Part shown: piece after piece, positions 21,637 through 32,507 of the stretch | How the letters are laid out: each line of letters opens with the position of its first letter | Numbering within the stretch: position 1 is the stretch's first letter | Source: Neonectria sp. B-13 | Taxonomy: Eukaryota > Ascomycota > Sordariomycetes > Hypocreales > Nectriaceae | Reading direction: 5' to 3' | DNA: 64,000 nt | Assembly: GCA_002682825.1 (NCBI GenBank) | Contig: NOKP01000002.1 | Span: 558,001 to 622,000 of the forward strand | The notes under the pieces: generated by a model | The model's input: only the letters and a program-made list of their open reading frames with translations | Databases searched by the model: none | Told to the model about the DNA's origin: nothing | Made by a program: the position numbers and the translations under genes

Positions 21637-23339
21637 ATGAACGCCATCCATTTCATCACGATGCCAGCTGCTCTCGCCGCTATCACTGCTGGGGTTCTAT
21701 TCCAACTGGGCGTTGGTCCACTGTCATGGCGTGTTTCGTCAAAACTGCCCTTTGAAGCCCAAATCATCGATCAGAAGACGTTCAACGCCTTGAGCGTCGT
21801 CCCGCCTTATACAGAAGCAAATGATTCGACGGTATGGTGTTTCGCCGCTTTCTGTACTCTCGTACCACTTGTAATAGGTCGTGCTTACTCTGTATCAGGT
21901 CTTTCTCTGGCCGGGGGTTACTCAAGAGTCCCTCACCGCCAAGCCATTTCACATCTACGACGACGAGTTCTACGACGTTATCGGACCCGATCCGTCGTTA
22001 ACACTCATCGCAACGTCTCAAACTGACCCAATATTTCACGAAGCAGTCGTATGGTGAGACAAGCTGTCCTTATTGGCTTTATCTGAGCAGCAACAGTGGC
22101 TAAAGATCGTCAGGTATCCCCCGACCGATGAAGTCTTTTTTGTCCAAAACGCTGGCGCCCCAGCAGCGGGAACGGGCCTGAAAAAGTCATCAATCATACA
22201 AAAAATCTCCCTTGCGGATGCCGAGGCGATGCGAAAGCCATCTAACCTCAAGCATGAGGTGGCGGTGACGGTTGTACCGTCAAATCCGCAGGTCATCAAC
22301 CCGAACGGTATGGCCCCGGCGCAGTCGACCATGTAAGTAAAGGGTCCGCTGAAACGTTCTAGGAGCCACCATCTACAAGGAGCAAATCATCTTTGCGGGG
22401 GAAGGCCAGGGTGCAGATGTGGCGTCGGCGCTCTACCTCATGAACCCACAGGAGCCCTACAACACCACTGGTAAGCTCCTTTCAGCTAGGCAGCTTTTGT
22501 GAAAAGACTGGCATGGAAAGATTTAAGGCTGATCTTAATGCAAAGTCATCCTAAACAACTATTTCGGCAGACAGTTTAACTCTCTCAACGATGTTGCTAT
22601 CCACCCCAGGAATGGCGATGTCTACTTCACAGACACTCTATATGGATTCCTTCAGGACTTCCGCCCCGCTCAGGGGCTACGGAACCAAGTCTACCGCTTC
22701 AACATGGCCACTGGTGCTGTAACTGTAGTTGCCGATGACTTCACTCTACCAAACGGTAAGTCCCAGCTTGGGAACTGGAGACTAGGCACGTAGCCTGCTG
22801 ACAACGAAAAGGCATCGGCTTCTCTCCTAACGGGCGTCACGCATACATTGCCGACACTGGCGTCAATCTCGGACTCTACGGTCGAAAGCTTTCTTCGCCA
22901 GCGTCTGTGTATGTCCTGCCCAGCTCTGAGCCTGTTTGGCCGAGTGCCTAATTCTAATGAAACGCAGATATCGCTTCGACGTAAAGAAAGATGGCACATG
23001 GGAAAATCGCAAGACTTTCGCTTACGTTGCCGCTGGAGTCCCGGATGGTAGGTGTATTTCCTCTCCGCTCTGTCACACCTGACGTGATTTGTGCCTTGGC
23101 CATCTCAATGCTGATATATCTGCGTCGCAGGCGTTCACTGCGATTCTAAAGGGAATGTCTACGCTGGCTGCGAAGATGGTGTGCACGTTTGGAACCCTTC
23201 TGGGAAGTTGATTGGCAAGATCTATACGGGGACTGTCGCCGCCAACTTCCAGTTTGCTGGCCGTGGAAGGATGATCATTACGGGGCAGACAAAGTTATTT
23301 TATGTCACCCTAGCCGCTTCCGGTCCGACACTCACTTAA
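21637..23339 (+). CDS. secreted lactonohydrolase, SMP-30/gluconolactonase-like (415 aa, 8 exons)
   Basis: Exons 21637-21831, 21899-22053, 22114-22307, 22363-22470, 22546-22755, 22812-22908, 22968-23047 and 23131-23339 join in frame to 416 codons with GT-AG introns. Residues 1-27 are a signal peptide or anchor. The rest is a six-bladed beta-propeller of the fungal lactonohydrolase type. Diagnostic segments are VVWYPPTDEVFFVQNAG, INPNGATIYKEQIIFAGEGQG, LNDVAIHPRNGDVYFTD (Asn-Asp metal ligand region), LPNGIGFSPNGRHAYIADTG and GVHCDSKGNVYAG. Such enzymes hydrolyse aldonate or other lactones extracellularly using a divalent cation. It begins the catabolic-looking block, facing the same way as the crotonase that follows. 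Confidence 0.88.
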
Positions 23340-23904
23340 GTCCTTCATGCTTCCTCGTCTTTATAGCTGTATCATCCAAACCTTTAACTGTCATCTTGGT
23401 GATGTTACATAATGGTGGATGTATGCGATCTGTCATTGCTGCACACATCAATCATGGATGATATGTGCTGTGACTTTGAGACTGTCCCCGTCATTGGCCC
23501 TCTTTGTCTACATTATCTAAGCTCAAGATTACTCAGCGGCTACTTACCGTATCCCCGACGGTTAAGTGATGCAATAATAGCCGGTGGCATTCATTAAAGG
23601 CTAATGAAGCGAAATCTGGGAACAGTTCGGAAAAGGAAGAGTCGAGCAGCTGGGGACGTAGCTAACCCATCATTGCACTTGGGTATTGATTTTGTCGACA
23701 GGCTATTTGCGCCAGTGAGAATGTTGTTCATCATCAGCCTAATAATTGGAACAAGAGGGGATCTACAAGCAACTTGCGTTGCCGGGCGTATCCCCGCATT
23801 CCCCGCATCAATCCACTACTCAATATCGGTACTTAAACCAGGGAATGCAGTTATCTTCGCCCAGCCAATAACTTATTTCTTCCTCCCCTTCAATACGAGC
23901 AACC
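23340..23904. other. intergenic, promoter of the crotonase gene
   Basis: About 565 bp with no supported gene. The last 100 bases are C- and T-rich before the ATG at 23905. Confidence 0.5.
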
Positions 23905-24765
23905 ATGGCACCGAATCAGAATGAACCCGTTGATGCAAATCAAGTCATTACCGAAACCTCACCGGAAGGGATCACGACAATCGCCTTGAATCGACAGCAC
24001 AGACGCAACGCAATAGACGGCCCTACAGCGCAGAAACTCTACTCAGCCTTCATCGCCTTCGAAGACGATGCCACACAAAAGGTCTGCGTGTTTTACGGCA
24101 TGCACGGCAATTTCTGCGCAGGTTTCGATCTCCAGGAGTTCGCAAAGCTCGCCAACCTCGATGAACAATACAGCGGGCCAAACATCGCGCAAAGAGTGGA
24201 CGGACGCAACTGTGGTCCCTGTGGGCCGACACGGTTGTTGATCCGCAAGCCTGTCATCTGCGCTGTGTCGGGGTATGCAGTGGCTGGCGGCCTTGAGCTT
24301 AGTTTGCTTGGTGATATCCGAGTGGCCGAGGAGGATGCTGTTTTTGGCCTGTTCTCGAGGAGATTCGGCGTTCCCATGATTGATTCTGGATCCATCCGCC
24401 TTCAAGCAGTCGTGGGTCTTGGACGAGCACTGGACATTGTTCTGACTGGCCGTCCGGTGGGCGCTCAGGAGGCTCTTTCCATGGGGCTCGCCAACCGTGT
24501 CGTCCCCAAGGGAAAGGCGTTCGAAGAGGCCTATGAGATTGCCAAGGCACTGGTCAAGTTTCCTCAAGGCTGTCTGAACGTTGATCGAGACAGCTGCTAC
24601 TATGCAGCATACAACTCCAAGTCTTTTATTGACGCCCTGAGTCAGGAATTTGATCATGGTGTCCAGATTATCAACGCCGAAAGCATCGATGGGGCGTCTA
24701 AGTTTAGTGCCGGAGCAGGCAGGCATGGCTCGTTCAAGAATGAGGGACGGAAGGCAAAGTTGTGA
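23905..24765 (+). CDS. enoyl-CoA hydratase/isomerase family protein, C-terminal AKL
   Basis: Intronless crotonase-fold protein of 286 residues. The substrate-binding and oxyanion-hole elements are visible: FCAGFDLQEF near residue 71 and VSGYAVAGGLELSLLGD near 117. The last three residues, AKL, form a type 1 peroxisomal import signal. The first catalytic Glu of hydratases is present (in GLEL), but the region of the second reads FSRRFGVPMIDSGSIRL instead of PEIxLGxxPGAGG, so a classical hydratase mechanism is unlikely; related fungal and bacterial proteins with this RRFGVPxID pattern are of uncertain activity (hydratase, lyase or thioesterase). It shares peroxisomal targeting with the genes at 27481 and 29100. 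Confidence 0.88.
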   Translation: MAPNQNEPVDANQVITETSPEGITTIALNRQHRRNAIDGPTAQKLYSAFIAFEDDATQKVCVFYGMHGNFCAGFDLQEFAKLANLDEQYSGPNIAQRVDGRNCGPCGPTRLLIRKPVICAVSGYAVAGGLELSLLGDIRVAEEDAVFGLFSRRFGVPMIDSGSIRLQAVVGLGRALDIVLTGRPVGAQEALSMGLANRVVPKGKAFEEAYEIAKALVKFPQGCLNVDRDSCYYAAYNSKSFIDALSQEFDHGVQIINAESIDGASKFSAGAGRHGSFKNEGRKAKL

Positions 24766-25116
24766 TCGTGTTTGTGTATCCTAGAGTACCATTCTTGTTG
24801 AGATTGATCACATAGTCACGAGTCTGAGTGGTAATTCGAGCACATCTTCAAAACTAGCTTGCATGAGTGTAGGCTCCTCGACACGGTGAAGCATACCTAT
24901 TTCATCTTTGCTTTCGTTGCAAATAATCAGTAGTCTGTTGAACAATGCTAATAGTGCTCAATACAAGTCTTATAGCTCGAGGCACAATAAAGAAGCAGGT
25001 GTGATATCATCTGGAAAATAGTCGATGTGTTCACAGAGTACTGATATCACTGTCTTTTGAAGCAAAGCATCAATGTATCAAAAATCCAGACTAGGTAGCT
25101 AAGGTTTGAGTCTTTC
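24766..25116. other. intergenic between convergent genes
   Basis: About 350 bp of AT-rich 3' flanks. No gene or clear hairpin. Confidence 0.5.
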
Positions 25117-26709
25117 CTAATATTCCCCCCCAATAGTCAATGTTCCAGTTTTCTCAATGAGATATTCCTTCACTGCTACATCTTTGCCGCTCTCTTTCCC
25201 GTAGCCAGATTCCTTAATGCCACCGAAAGGACTCTCAGCAGCGGAGCTATTCCCCGTGTTAAGCCCAATCATACCTGCCTCAAGATTCTCAAACATCCTC
25301 CAGATTCGATCGACATCCTTGGTAAATGCGTAGGAAGCTTGAACTCAGGGTTAGCGCCGCCTCAACAAAGATGTGAAAGAACCCCAACAAGACTCACCTA
25401 ATCCCATGCTTGTGTCGTTGGCCCATTTCGTCACCTGCTCCTCGGTCTCAAATGGGAATATTCCACAGACCGGAGCAAAGGTTTCCTCCTGAGTAAGCAG
25501 CATATCTTGTGTCATGTCAGTCAGAATGGTGGGTGACATGAAATAACCACCGACGCCCTCGCCCTCGCCACTGCCTTCAGCAGACGTCGCATTTTGATGC
25601 GCCTGGCCACTGCCCAGTACAAGCTTGGCTCCGCGTTTGAGTGCATCTTGCACTTGTGCAGCAGCCTTGTCTAGCCCGCGGGGCGTGGTGAGAGGTCCCA
25701 TAGTCGTGCCAGCTTTGGCGCCGTGCCCAACCACAAGCTGTTTTGTTTTCTCTACAACCGACTGGACAAATTGCTCGTAGATTCCCTTCTGGACATACAC
25801 TCGATTTGCTGTGATACATGCCTGTCCCGCATGCCTCCACTTCAAGGACATGAATTGAGTCACGGCTTGGTCCAGATCCGCGTCATCGAAGACAATAAAC
25901 GGACAGTTACCTCCTAGCTCGAGCGTACATTTTTTGAGATTCCTGGCGCACAAGCCAGCCACGATTTTTCCAACACGGGTAGAACCGGTGAATGTAACTT
26001 TCTTAACCAGAGGGTGCGTTATCAGAGCTTCTGAGAGGGAAGGCGTATTCTCAAGCGAAGTAGTGAGGACGTTGAACACGCCAGGAGGGAAGCCTGCTTC
26101 GGAGGCCAGGTGCGAGAGCGCGAGGCAGGTAAGCGGCGTTTCGGGAGAAGGCTTGACAATCATGGTGCAGCCCGCTGCAAAAGCCGCCCCAGCTTTACGG
26201 AGGATCATGGCAACTGGGAAGTTCCAAGGTACCAAAGCAACTGCAACACCAATCGGTTGCTTGATCACGAATACCCTCCTGTTCGACGCTGCTGGTACAA
26301 TGATTGATCCTTGGATGCGCTCAGCCTCGCCAGCGAACCACCAAGTGAAGCCCAAGGAGTATTCCAACTCTCCGTGAGACTCGGCCAGTGGCTTTCCCGT
26401 TTCGTGAGTCAGAATTTGAGCAAGATCATCTTTGGCTCGTGTGATCAAATTGTGCCAGTTAAGTAACAGCTGGGCCCGTTTTCGTGGATTGACAAGGCTA
26501 AAGGTTTTGAATGCGTCGTGCGACGATACGACTGCATCTTGGATATCTTCCGGTCCATTGTCGGGGCATGAAGTGAAGGCTCGGTCTGAACCGGGATCGA
26601 TGACGTTGAACCGATTCCCGGACTTTGCTTCGACCCAGACGCCATTGACATGTGAGTTGTTGTGGAAGAGCTCAGGGTTCTCGAGATTGAAAGGTAGGTT
26701 GGTCGCCAT
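25117..26709 (-). CDS. aldehyde dehydrogenase, succinate-semialdehyde dehydrogenase-like (510 aa)
   Basis: Two exons, 26709-25398 and 25337-25117, joined through a 60-bp intron. The protein has the full ALDH signature: VPWNFPVAMILRKAGAAFAAG (residues 160-180), the NAD-loop TFTGSTRVGK near 239, the general base Glu264 in LELGG and the nucleophile Cys298 in GQACITANR, and a C-terminal SPFGGIKESGYG. The closest type by these blocks is NAD(P)-dependent succinate-semialdehyde dehydrogenase, but aromatic aldehyde dehydrogenases share them. ATG 26709 is preferred because upstream in-frame codons lack an ATG. It is divergent from the crotonase at 27481, with a shared 770-bp promoter, so co-regulation is plausible. 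Confidence 0.9.
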
Positions 26710-27480
26710 GTTGAAGGGTAGCGACGAGATGTGCTTGTCTCTTTGACGTGGGTGTAGAAACCCTGAGGGAGATGTAGGAAGCGTTGGGTTATGAACCACT
26801 CAGTCACCGAAGTATCTAGATATTCGGCAACATGGTTGACATTAGAAGTAAATACGGTGGTCACGTTCTTGTGTTGCCGCGACGCTGTTGTGATTCACTC
26901 CACGACGGAGGCCGGTGAAAATTCGCTTTCAGCATATCACCTGCTGAAGTCCTTACTTGCTTAATTTGGAATCCCCTTTCCAAGCCATGTACCCGGTAGC
27001 CATCATACGCCTGGCAGTCCTGCTCCCAAGCCGCCAAGACGGCTATTCAGTATCGAGGACAAAAGCGGTTCGGCGTTACATCCCGAAGTGGGGTGAATGA
27101 TGCAGCCTTTAATGGTCAAGACTCAACTGTTTGCCGCCCTCCGCAGAAAGCCGAAAAAGGTACTCACTGGGAAAACCAAAGCTGCCGCACTGAACTAATC
27201 TGGGTTTGATATCAGGGGGCTTATGTCTTGGAAATTGCCGAATTACTTCATGTGTCCATATAGTCTGAAGGAACAGCAAGTCTGTTGGGTCTCAAGCTCG
27301 ATCAGTTGGAAGGACCTCGCCTGTTCAAAACCCCCCCGCAGTTTCTCTCATCATTGAGATACGGCAAGTCTGAGTTCCGATGATTGTTTCCGTATGAGGA
27401 TTGCAGCTAACTCCAGTCCAGCCGCCTCGCCGACCCATTCGACTTGGTAGACCTCACTCTTCCTGTAATTCGCTTTTGCG
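26710..27480. promoter_or_regulatory. shared divergent promoter of ALDH and crotonase genes
   Basis: No gene of its own. It separates the ALDH (minus) and the second crotonase (plus), whose start codons face away from each other. I see no unambiguous binding site; a CCACGACGGAGG-like stretch near 26897 is the most GC-rich element. Confidence 0.45.
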
Positions 27481-28323
27481 ATGGCCTCACCACTCTCTAG
27501 CTCTCCACCGGATGTCCCCAGGACTGTTCTCATTTCATTCTCTACTCCCCACGTCCTCCTTGTAACCCTCAACCGCCCCGAACAACTAAACGCCCTGCCA
27601 CGCCAAGTTCATCTGGATCTCGCCCGGCTCTGGGACTGGTACGACGCGGAGCCGTATCTACGCTGCGCGGTCATCACGGGCAACGGCAGGGCCTTTTGCG
27701 CGGGTGCAGACCTCAAAGAGTGGCATGAGAAGAACAATGACGGGGTAGCGACTGATGAAGTAAATGGGAAGAGTTGGGTAGAGAAAGGTTTTGGCGGATT
27801 CAGTAATCGTCGAGGCAAGAAGCCAATCATTTCAGCTGTTAACGGCCATTGCTTCGGCGGCGGCTTTGAGATGGTGCTGAACTCAGATTGTGTTATTGCA
27901 AATGAGACTGCTAAGTTTGGGCTTCCTGAGGTTACGCTTGGCATCGTTGCTATCGCTGGCGCTTTGCCGCGCTTGATCCGAATCATCGGGCGCCAGAGGG
28001 CCTCGGAGATGGTCTTGCTTGGTGGTACATATACAGCCCAGCAGCTTTATGATTTAGGCATTGTGAACAAGGTCACCCCAAAGACTGAGGTTCTAGATGA
28101 AGCGCTAAGATGGGCTGTCAAGATTGCGGATAAATCTCCAGACTCTATTATTGTTAGCCGTGCAGGCTTACTTGGCGGCTGGGATGGGGAGGACCCGGAA
28201 ACGAACACTTGGAGAGTCAGACAAGGAATCTACAAGGACTTAGAGAGCGGGGACAATATGAAGGAGGGGGTGCTGAGCTTTGTCGAGAAACGAAGGGCTG
28301 TTTGGAAGGCGAGTAAGATGTAA
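27481..28323 (+). CDS. enoyl-CoA hydratase with both catalytic Glu, C-terminal SKM
   Basis: Intronless crotonase of 280 residues. Motifs in order: VTLNRPEQLNAL (residues 29-40), FCAGADLKEWHE near 73, NGHCFGGGFEM near 122 and FGLPEVTLGIVAIAGALPRL near 145. Both acid/base glutamates of classical 2-enoyl-CoA hydratases are therefore present, in contrast to the crotonase at 23905. The C-terminus SKM is a usable variant of the peroxisomal SKL signal. The likely reaction is hydration of a 2-enoyl-CoA, or hydration with retro-aldol cleavage as in feruloyl-CoA hydratase/lyase; the sequence does not decide. It sits between the ALDH and an acyl/aryl-CoA ligase, as expected for a side-chain-shortening set. 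Confidence 0.9.
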   Translation: MASPLSSSPPDVPRTVLISFSTPHVLLVTLNRPEQLNALPRQVHLDLARLWDWYDAEPYLRCAVITGNGRAFCAGADLKEWHEKNNDGVATDEVNGKSWVEKGFGGFSNRRGKKPIISAVNGHCFGGGFEMVLNSDCVIANETAKFGLPEVTLGIVAIAGALPRLIRIIGRQRASEMVLLGGTYTAQQLYDLGIVNKVTPKTEVLDEALRWAVKIADKSPDSIIVSRAGLLGGWDGEDPETNTWRVRQGIYKDLESGDNMKEGVLSFVEKRRAVWKASKM

Positions 28324-29099
28324 AACCAAGAGTTGTTGTCTTCAATTATGCGTCGACCGTGGGAGAAATCCGTTGATCGCTGCTTGACATAATACATGAT
28401 ACAATGATTGAATTTTGATGATACGGACCCGACAAGAGCTTTTTCAAGTAGGTACCTGATACGCAATTTGATTCCTCGATTCATTTTTCGCACTCGTCGT
28501 AAAACGTAAATAATTGAGGAGAAGTAGGACAACACGAATATGCCGAGCTGAAAGTAGGGTGCTGCTTAATTGCTCCTCCGATCACGCAGATGATGCAGAA
28601 AAGAAGCATTAGGAAAGGTTTGCTTTTCAATCTTCCGCCATTCATCAGGTTAATAGTGCGTGGGCTTTCAAGTCTACAGTCAATAGAAATATTGATAACC
28701 AACAGCTTGCGTTGCTACACCGTAACTACTAGTGCTCTCCTCTATTCTGAAGCTTCCCGCAATGACTGAGAGGTGAGCTACATCCGAAGTTGAGACACAG
28801 CGTAATGGGAACACTACACGCTAGCACTGATTAGTTTGTCGCCATGGTCGGCTTTCTTGTTAGGCTTTATTTGGCGGTAAGTTGAGTTCGTGTTTATATA
28901 GCCTATCACAAATGACTGGGGGCACCCGTCTGTAAGTCTGTTGGGCTAATGATGGAGATAGCGCCAAGACAGTATGACATAACATTCAATAACCTTAAAG
29001 CATCGCTTCAGAAGCTCTATGTAGGCAGCTCTGCCGTACAAACACCTTCACTCAACAGCCATACAGCACCCGTTGCTTCCATATTCTCAAACCACCAGT
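28324..29099. other. intergenic, no gene seen
   Basis: About 775 bp. Minus-strand frames of 73 and 101 codons are AT-rich, without motifs. Confidence 0.5.
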
Positions 29100-31042
29100 A
29101 TGAGCACGGCACCCGCGCTTGTGTGCGGCCCCGAAGAGCCCGCTCTGTGGTCTAAAACCCTGTGTTCACTGCTTAATGAGCAAGCAGCTCGCCTTGAGGA
29201 TCATCCTGCTGTCATAGTGCCATGGCAGTCTGTCCGCCTGTCCTATCGCCAGTTAGTGGATCGAAGCAGGGCTATTGCCAAATCGTTCTTGGGGATGGGC
29301 TTGCGTCATGGCGACTGTGTGGGGATAATGGCGGGTAACTGCTACCAGTACATTGAAGTTTTCCTTGGTGCCGCGCGAATTGGATGTCCTGTGGTTGTGT
29401 TGAACAGCACATACACTCCCGAAGAACTAAACAACGCCGTTTCCGTTAGCTGCAAGTTTCTTCCTAATTATTCCCCCTTGTCAGAAAACACGTGGGGGCG
29501 CTAACTTGCTTACAGCTTGCACGACTGTGTTCATTGCCTTGAAAATTGGCAGACGAAACCTCTCGAGCCATATCGAGGCTCTTTGTGGAAAACATCGTTC
29601 GCACCATACTCTATCCGAGCTGCAGCGAGTAGTGTATTTTGGGCAAGCGGAATTGAACAACACTGGGTCTCAACTTCAATCATTTAGCGACTTCAAGTCA
29701 ACTGGTGATTCAACCGTTATTACGGATACAGTTCTCAAGCGCGCAGAGAGCGCAGTTACACCCGACGACGTTTTAAATCTACAATTTACTTCCGGTGAGT
29801 TGATGCAAGCAATCTTTCAGTAGCTGTACAGCTTCTTAGGATCCTACAAGGTACTACCGGTTCTCCGAAAGCAGCCGTTTTGACTCATACGTAAGTTGGA
29901 GCACTATCAGCTAAGTTGACTAGTTGATTGATCTTGGTACAGAAACCTCCTCAACAATGGTCGATTTGTTGGCAGCGCCCTCCATCTTGTCAAAGAAGAC
30001 GTTGTGTGCTGTCCACCTCCCCTTTTCCACTGCTTCGGGCTTGTTCTCGGCTTCCTCGCATCACTTTGCCACGGCAGCACCATTGTGTTCCCGTCTGATC
30101 ACTTCGACGCGAAGGAGGCCGTGGATGCCATTGTGAACGAAAACGCCACAGTTTTACTAGGGGTTCCGACCATGTACGTAGCTGAGCTGGAGATAATGAC
30201 CAAGACTAGCCGCAGGCCACGTCGACTCAGAGCAGGTCTCGCGTCGGGATCCGCCGTATCGCCAACCCTGATGAAGCAGGTGCGAGAACAAATGGGGATA
30301 GACAAAATACTAGTTGCTTACGGAATGACGGAAACGAGCCCCATAACATTCATCACCGCCATGAACGATCCTGAAGAAAAGCAAGCAACAATAGGCAGGG
30401 TTATGCCTCATACAGCAGCCAAGGTCGTTGACATTAATGGGAACATGCTGCTCAGAGGGCAGCGGGGAGAACTGTGCACAAGTGGATATGCATTGCAGAA
30501 GGGTTACTGGAAGAATCAAGAAAAAACGGACGAGGTCATGAAGAGGGATGAGAGCGGTCTGCTCTGGATGCACACGGGGGATGAAGTCATAATTGACACC
30601 GAGGGATACGCGCATATAACCGGCCGGATCAAGGACATTATTATACGAGGTAAGAAGACTTCATCCTTCACTCCAGTCGATGTGTTAACAAGGAATGTCA
30701 GGAGGAGAGAACATTTACCCCCGGGAAATCGAGGAACGGTTAATCACCCATGACTCCATTAGCGAGGCGACGGTGGTGGGTATCAAAGATGAAAAGTATG
30801 GCGAAGTTGTTGGTTGTTTCCTGAAACTGGTCGAAGGGTCTTCTAAGCTCACTGAGATTGAAGTGAGGAAGTTCGTAAGTGAGAAGTTGGGTCGACACAA
30901 GGCGCCCCAATTCACCTTTTGGATCGGAGATCCTGGGGTGGGAAACGACTTGCCCAAGACTGGAAGTGGCAAGATCAAGAAACACATTATGCAGAAGATT
31001 GGGAACGAGCTTGTTGGAAAGAGGGCGGCATCTAAACTGTAG
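29100..31042 (+). CDS. 4-coumarate:CoA ligase-like acyl-CoA synthetase, C-terminal SKL (572 aa)
   Basis: Exons 29100-29451, 29516-29794, 29851-29890, 29943-30649 and 30702-31042 join in frame. The adenylate-forming signature FTSGTTGSPKAAVLTH spans introns 2 and 3 (near residues 208-223). YGMTETSP, the hinge [22 protein letters not shown] and the catalytic Lys region LPKTGSGKIKK follow in order. The last residues, AASKL, are a canonical peroxisomal signal. Intron 1 begins with GC (T|GCAAGT) rather than GT; no GT donor keeps the frame. The enzyme activates a carboxylic acid (aryl-propenoic, medium-chain or branched) to its CoA ester using ATP. With two peroxisomal crotonases and an ALDH next door it fits a CoA-dependent catabolic pathway. 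Confidence 0.9.
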
Positions 31043-31525
31043 ATGATTTAATGATGTTACTGTTCCGCCAACTAGTATCTTTCATGACTAGAATATGCTG
31101 TGAGTGTTAAAATAAGCTTCGATACGATCTTTCTTTGGTTGGTACGCGGTAGAGACGAAATGTGAGTAGTATTAAGAGTTTTACGAGACTCCATATATCG
31201 ATACTTGCCGACGGCGGATACAAAGTTACCATAAAGGAACTCCAGCCTAATTAATGTCCTTGTGAACTACTTTCGGTTGAAAAATTGTAAGTATCAAATC
31301 GGCCGCTCTCATGATTACGTCCCAGTTCATACAGTAGAATCAGTAACGGCTGTCACTTCGTAAAAGTACTGCGCAAGTCTTCTGCCGACATCATTCCGAC
31401 AGGACAATGGAATAAGAACTCGGAATCAGGTATACTCAGACTGGTGCGTGAACTGAGAGGGAAAAACTTTCATTTATTGTAACTCTCTGTAATGACATTA
31501 TTGTCTTTCTGTAAGGGTGTAGTCT
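31043..31525. other. intergenic between convergent genes
   Basis: About 480 bp of AT-rich 3' flanks, with no gene seen. Confidence 0.5.
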
Positions 31526-32507
31526 CTAGTCAATGCCCGAAAAAAAGCTCTTTCCACCAGCGAGCTTATCAATCTCCATGCTAGCATCAACACCACAGAT
31601 CCTAAACAAGTTTTGAGGTGTCATCTCTTTTGCCTCGTCGCTCATCGACCCATTGCTCTTCAGGTGCTCCAACTCCGCCTTCATTGCGGCGTAAGCTGGG
31701 GCAATGGTCACAAACGGGACGATCATAATCTTGAATCCAATCTTTTGAGCCTCAGCAGCAGAGAACGAGGGCGTGGCTCCGGCCTCTACCATGTTCAGCA
31801 GAACTGGCATGGGCGAGAGATCCTTGATGATTTGGGACGCCTGGTCCTTGGAGGTAAGGCCCTCGAAGAATGCCACATCAGCACCAGCGCTGTACGCATT
31901 CTTCAATCGAGTGATAGCCTCGTCGTAGCCATGAGTCTGGAGAGAGTCGGTTCTTGCAATGATGACGATGTCGCTGTTGATCTGCTTCCTAGCATTAACA
32001 GCCGCGCGAATCCGGCTGGTGAAGACGCCCTGATCGACAACCTCCTTGCCTGCGAGATGGCCGCATCGTTTCGTCTGGACTTGATCCTCAATGTGCAGTC
32101 CTGCAACTCCAGACTGTGCATATTGCTTCACCGTGCGGCCTACCATGATGGGGCCGCCATAACCGGTGTCGGCGTCGGCAATGACAGGCACAGGTGCGTC
32201 CGCGTATTCAGGCAGTGCCCCGAGATCAGCAATCATCTCTGCATTGTTGCGCATATGGGTCTGAGTCAGGAGGCCAAGATCCGCATGCCCGAGAACTGAA
32301 GCACTGCTTCCCGCACCCGTCTAGATACGACGCCTTGACGTCAGTTCTGAGATGTTCATGTGAATATCATGGGTCACACACCATGTAGAGGCCGTCGAAG
32401 CCGACCTCTAGTGCCACGCGGGCGGAGAAACCGTCATATACTCCGGGACAAAGGAGGAAAGCGGTCGGATCCTCGATGAGGCGTCTCAGCTTTGTTGCGG
32501 CCGACAT
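31526..32507 (-). CDS. isocitrate lyase/PEP mutase family lyase (306 aa)
   Basis: Two exons, 32507-32382 and 32320-31526, spliced at a phase-0 60-bp intron. The fold and active-site pattern are those of the PEP mutase/isocitrate lyase superfamily: PGVYDGFSARVA near residue 18, TGAGSSAS near 43, the metal-binding DADTGYGG (91-98), the metal-coordinating HIEDQV near 118 and the catalytic Cys128 in KRCGH. At about 300 residues it is of the short type (2-methylisocitrate lyase, 2,3-dimethylmalate lyase, oxaloacetate hydrolase or carboxyPEP mutase), not the 530-residue glyoxylate-cycle enzyme. KRCGH with ARTDSL favours cleavage of a 2-hydroxy-dicarboxylic acid. Upstream in-frame codons offer only TTG, so ATG 32507 is used. 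Confidence 0.87.

Noticed and set aside
24043..24726. 227-codon antisense frame in the first crotonase gene
   Set aside because: Mirror of a well-supported sense gene with a GC-rich third position.
31613..32299. 228-codon plus-strand frame over the lyase gene
   Set aside because: Antisense shadow of the PEP-mutase-family gene, which has clear active-site motifs.
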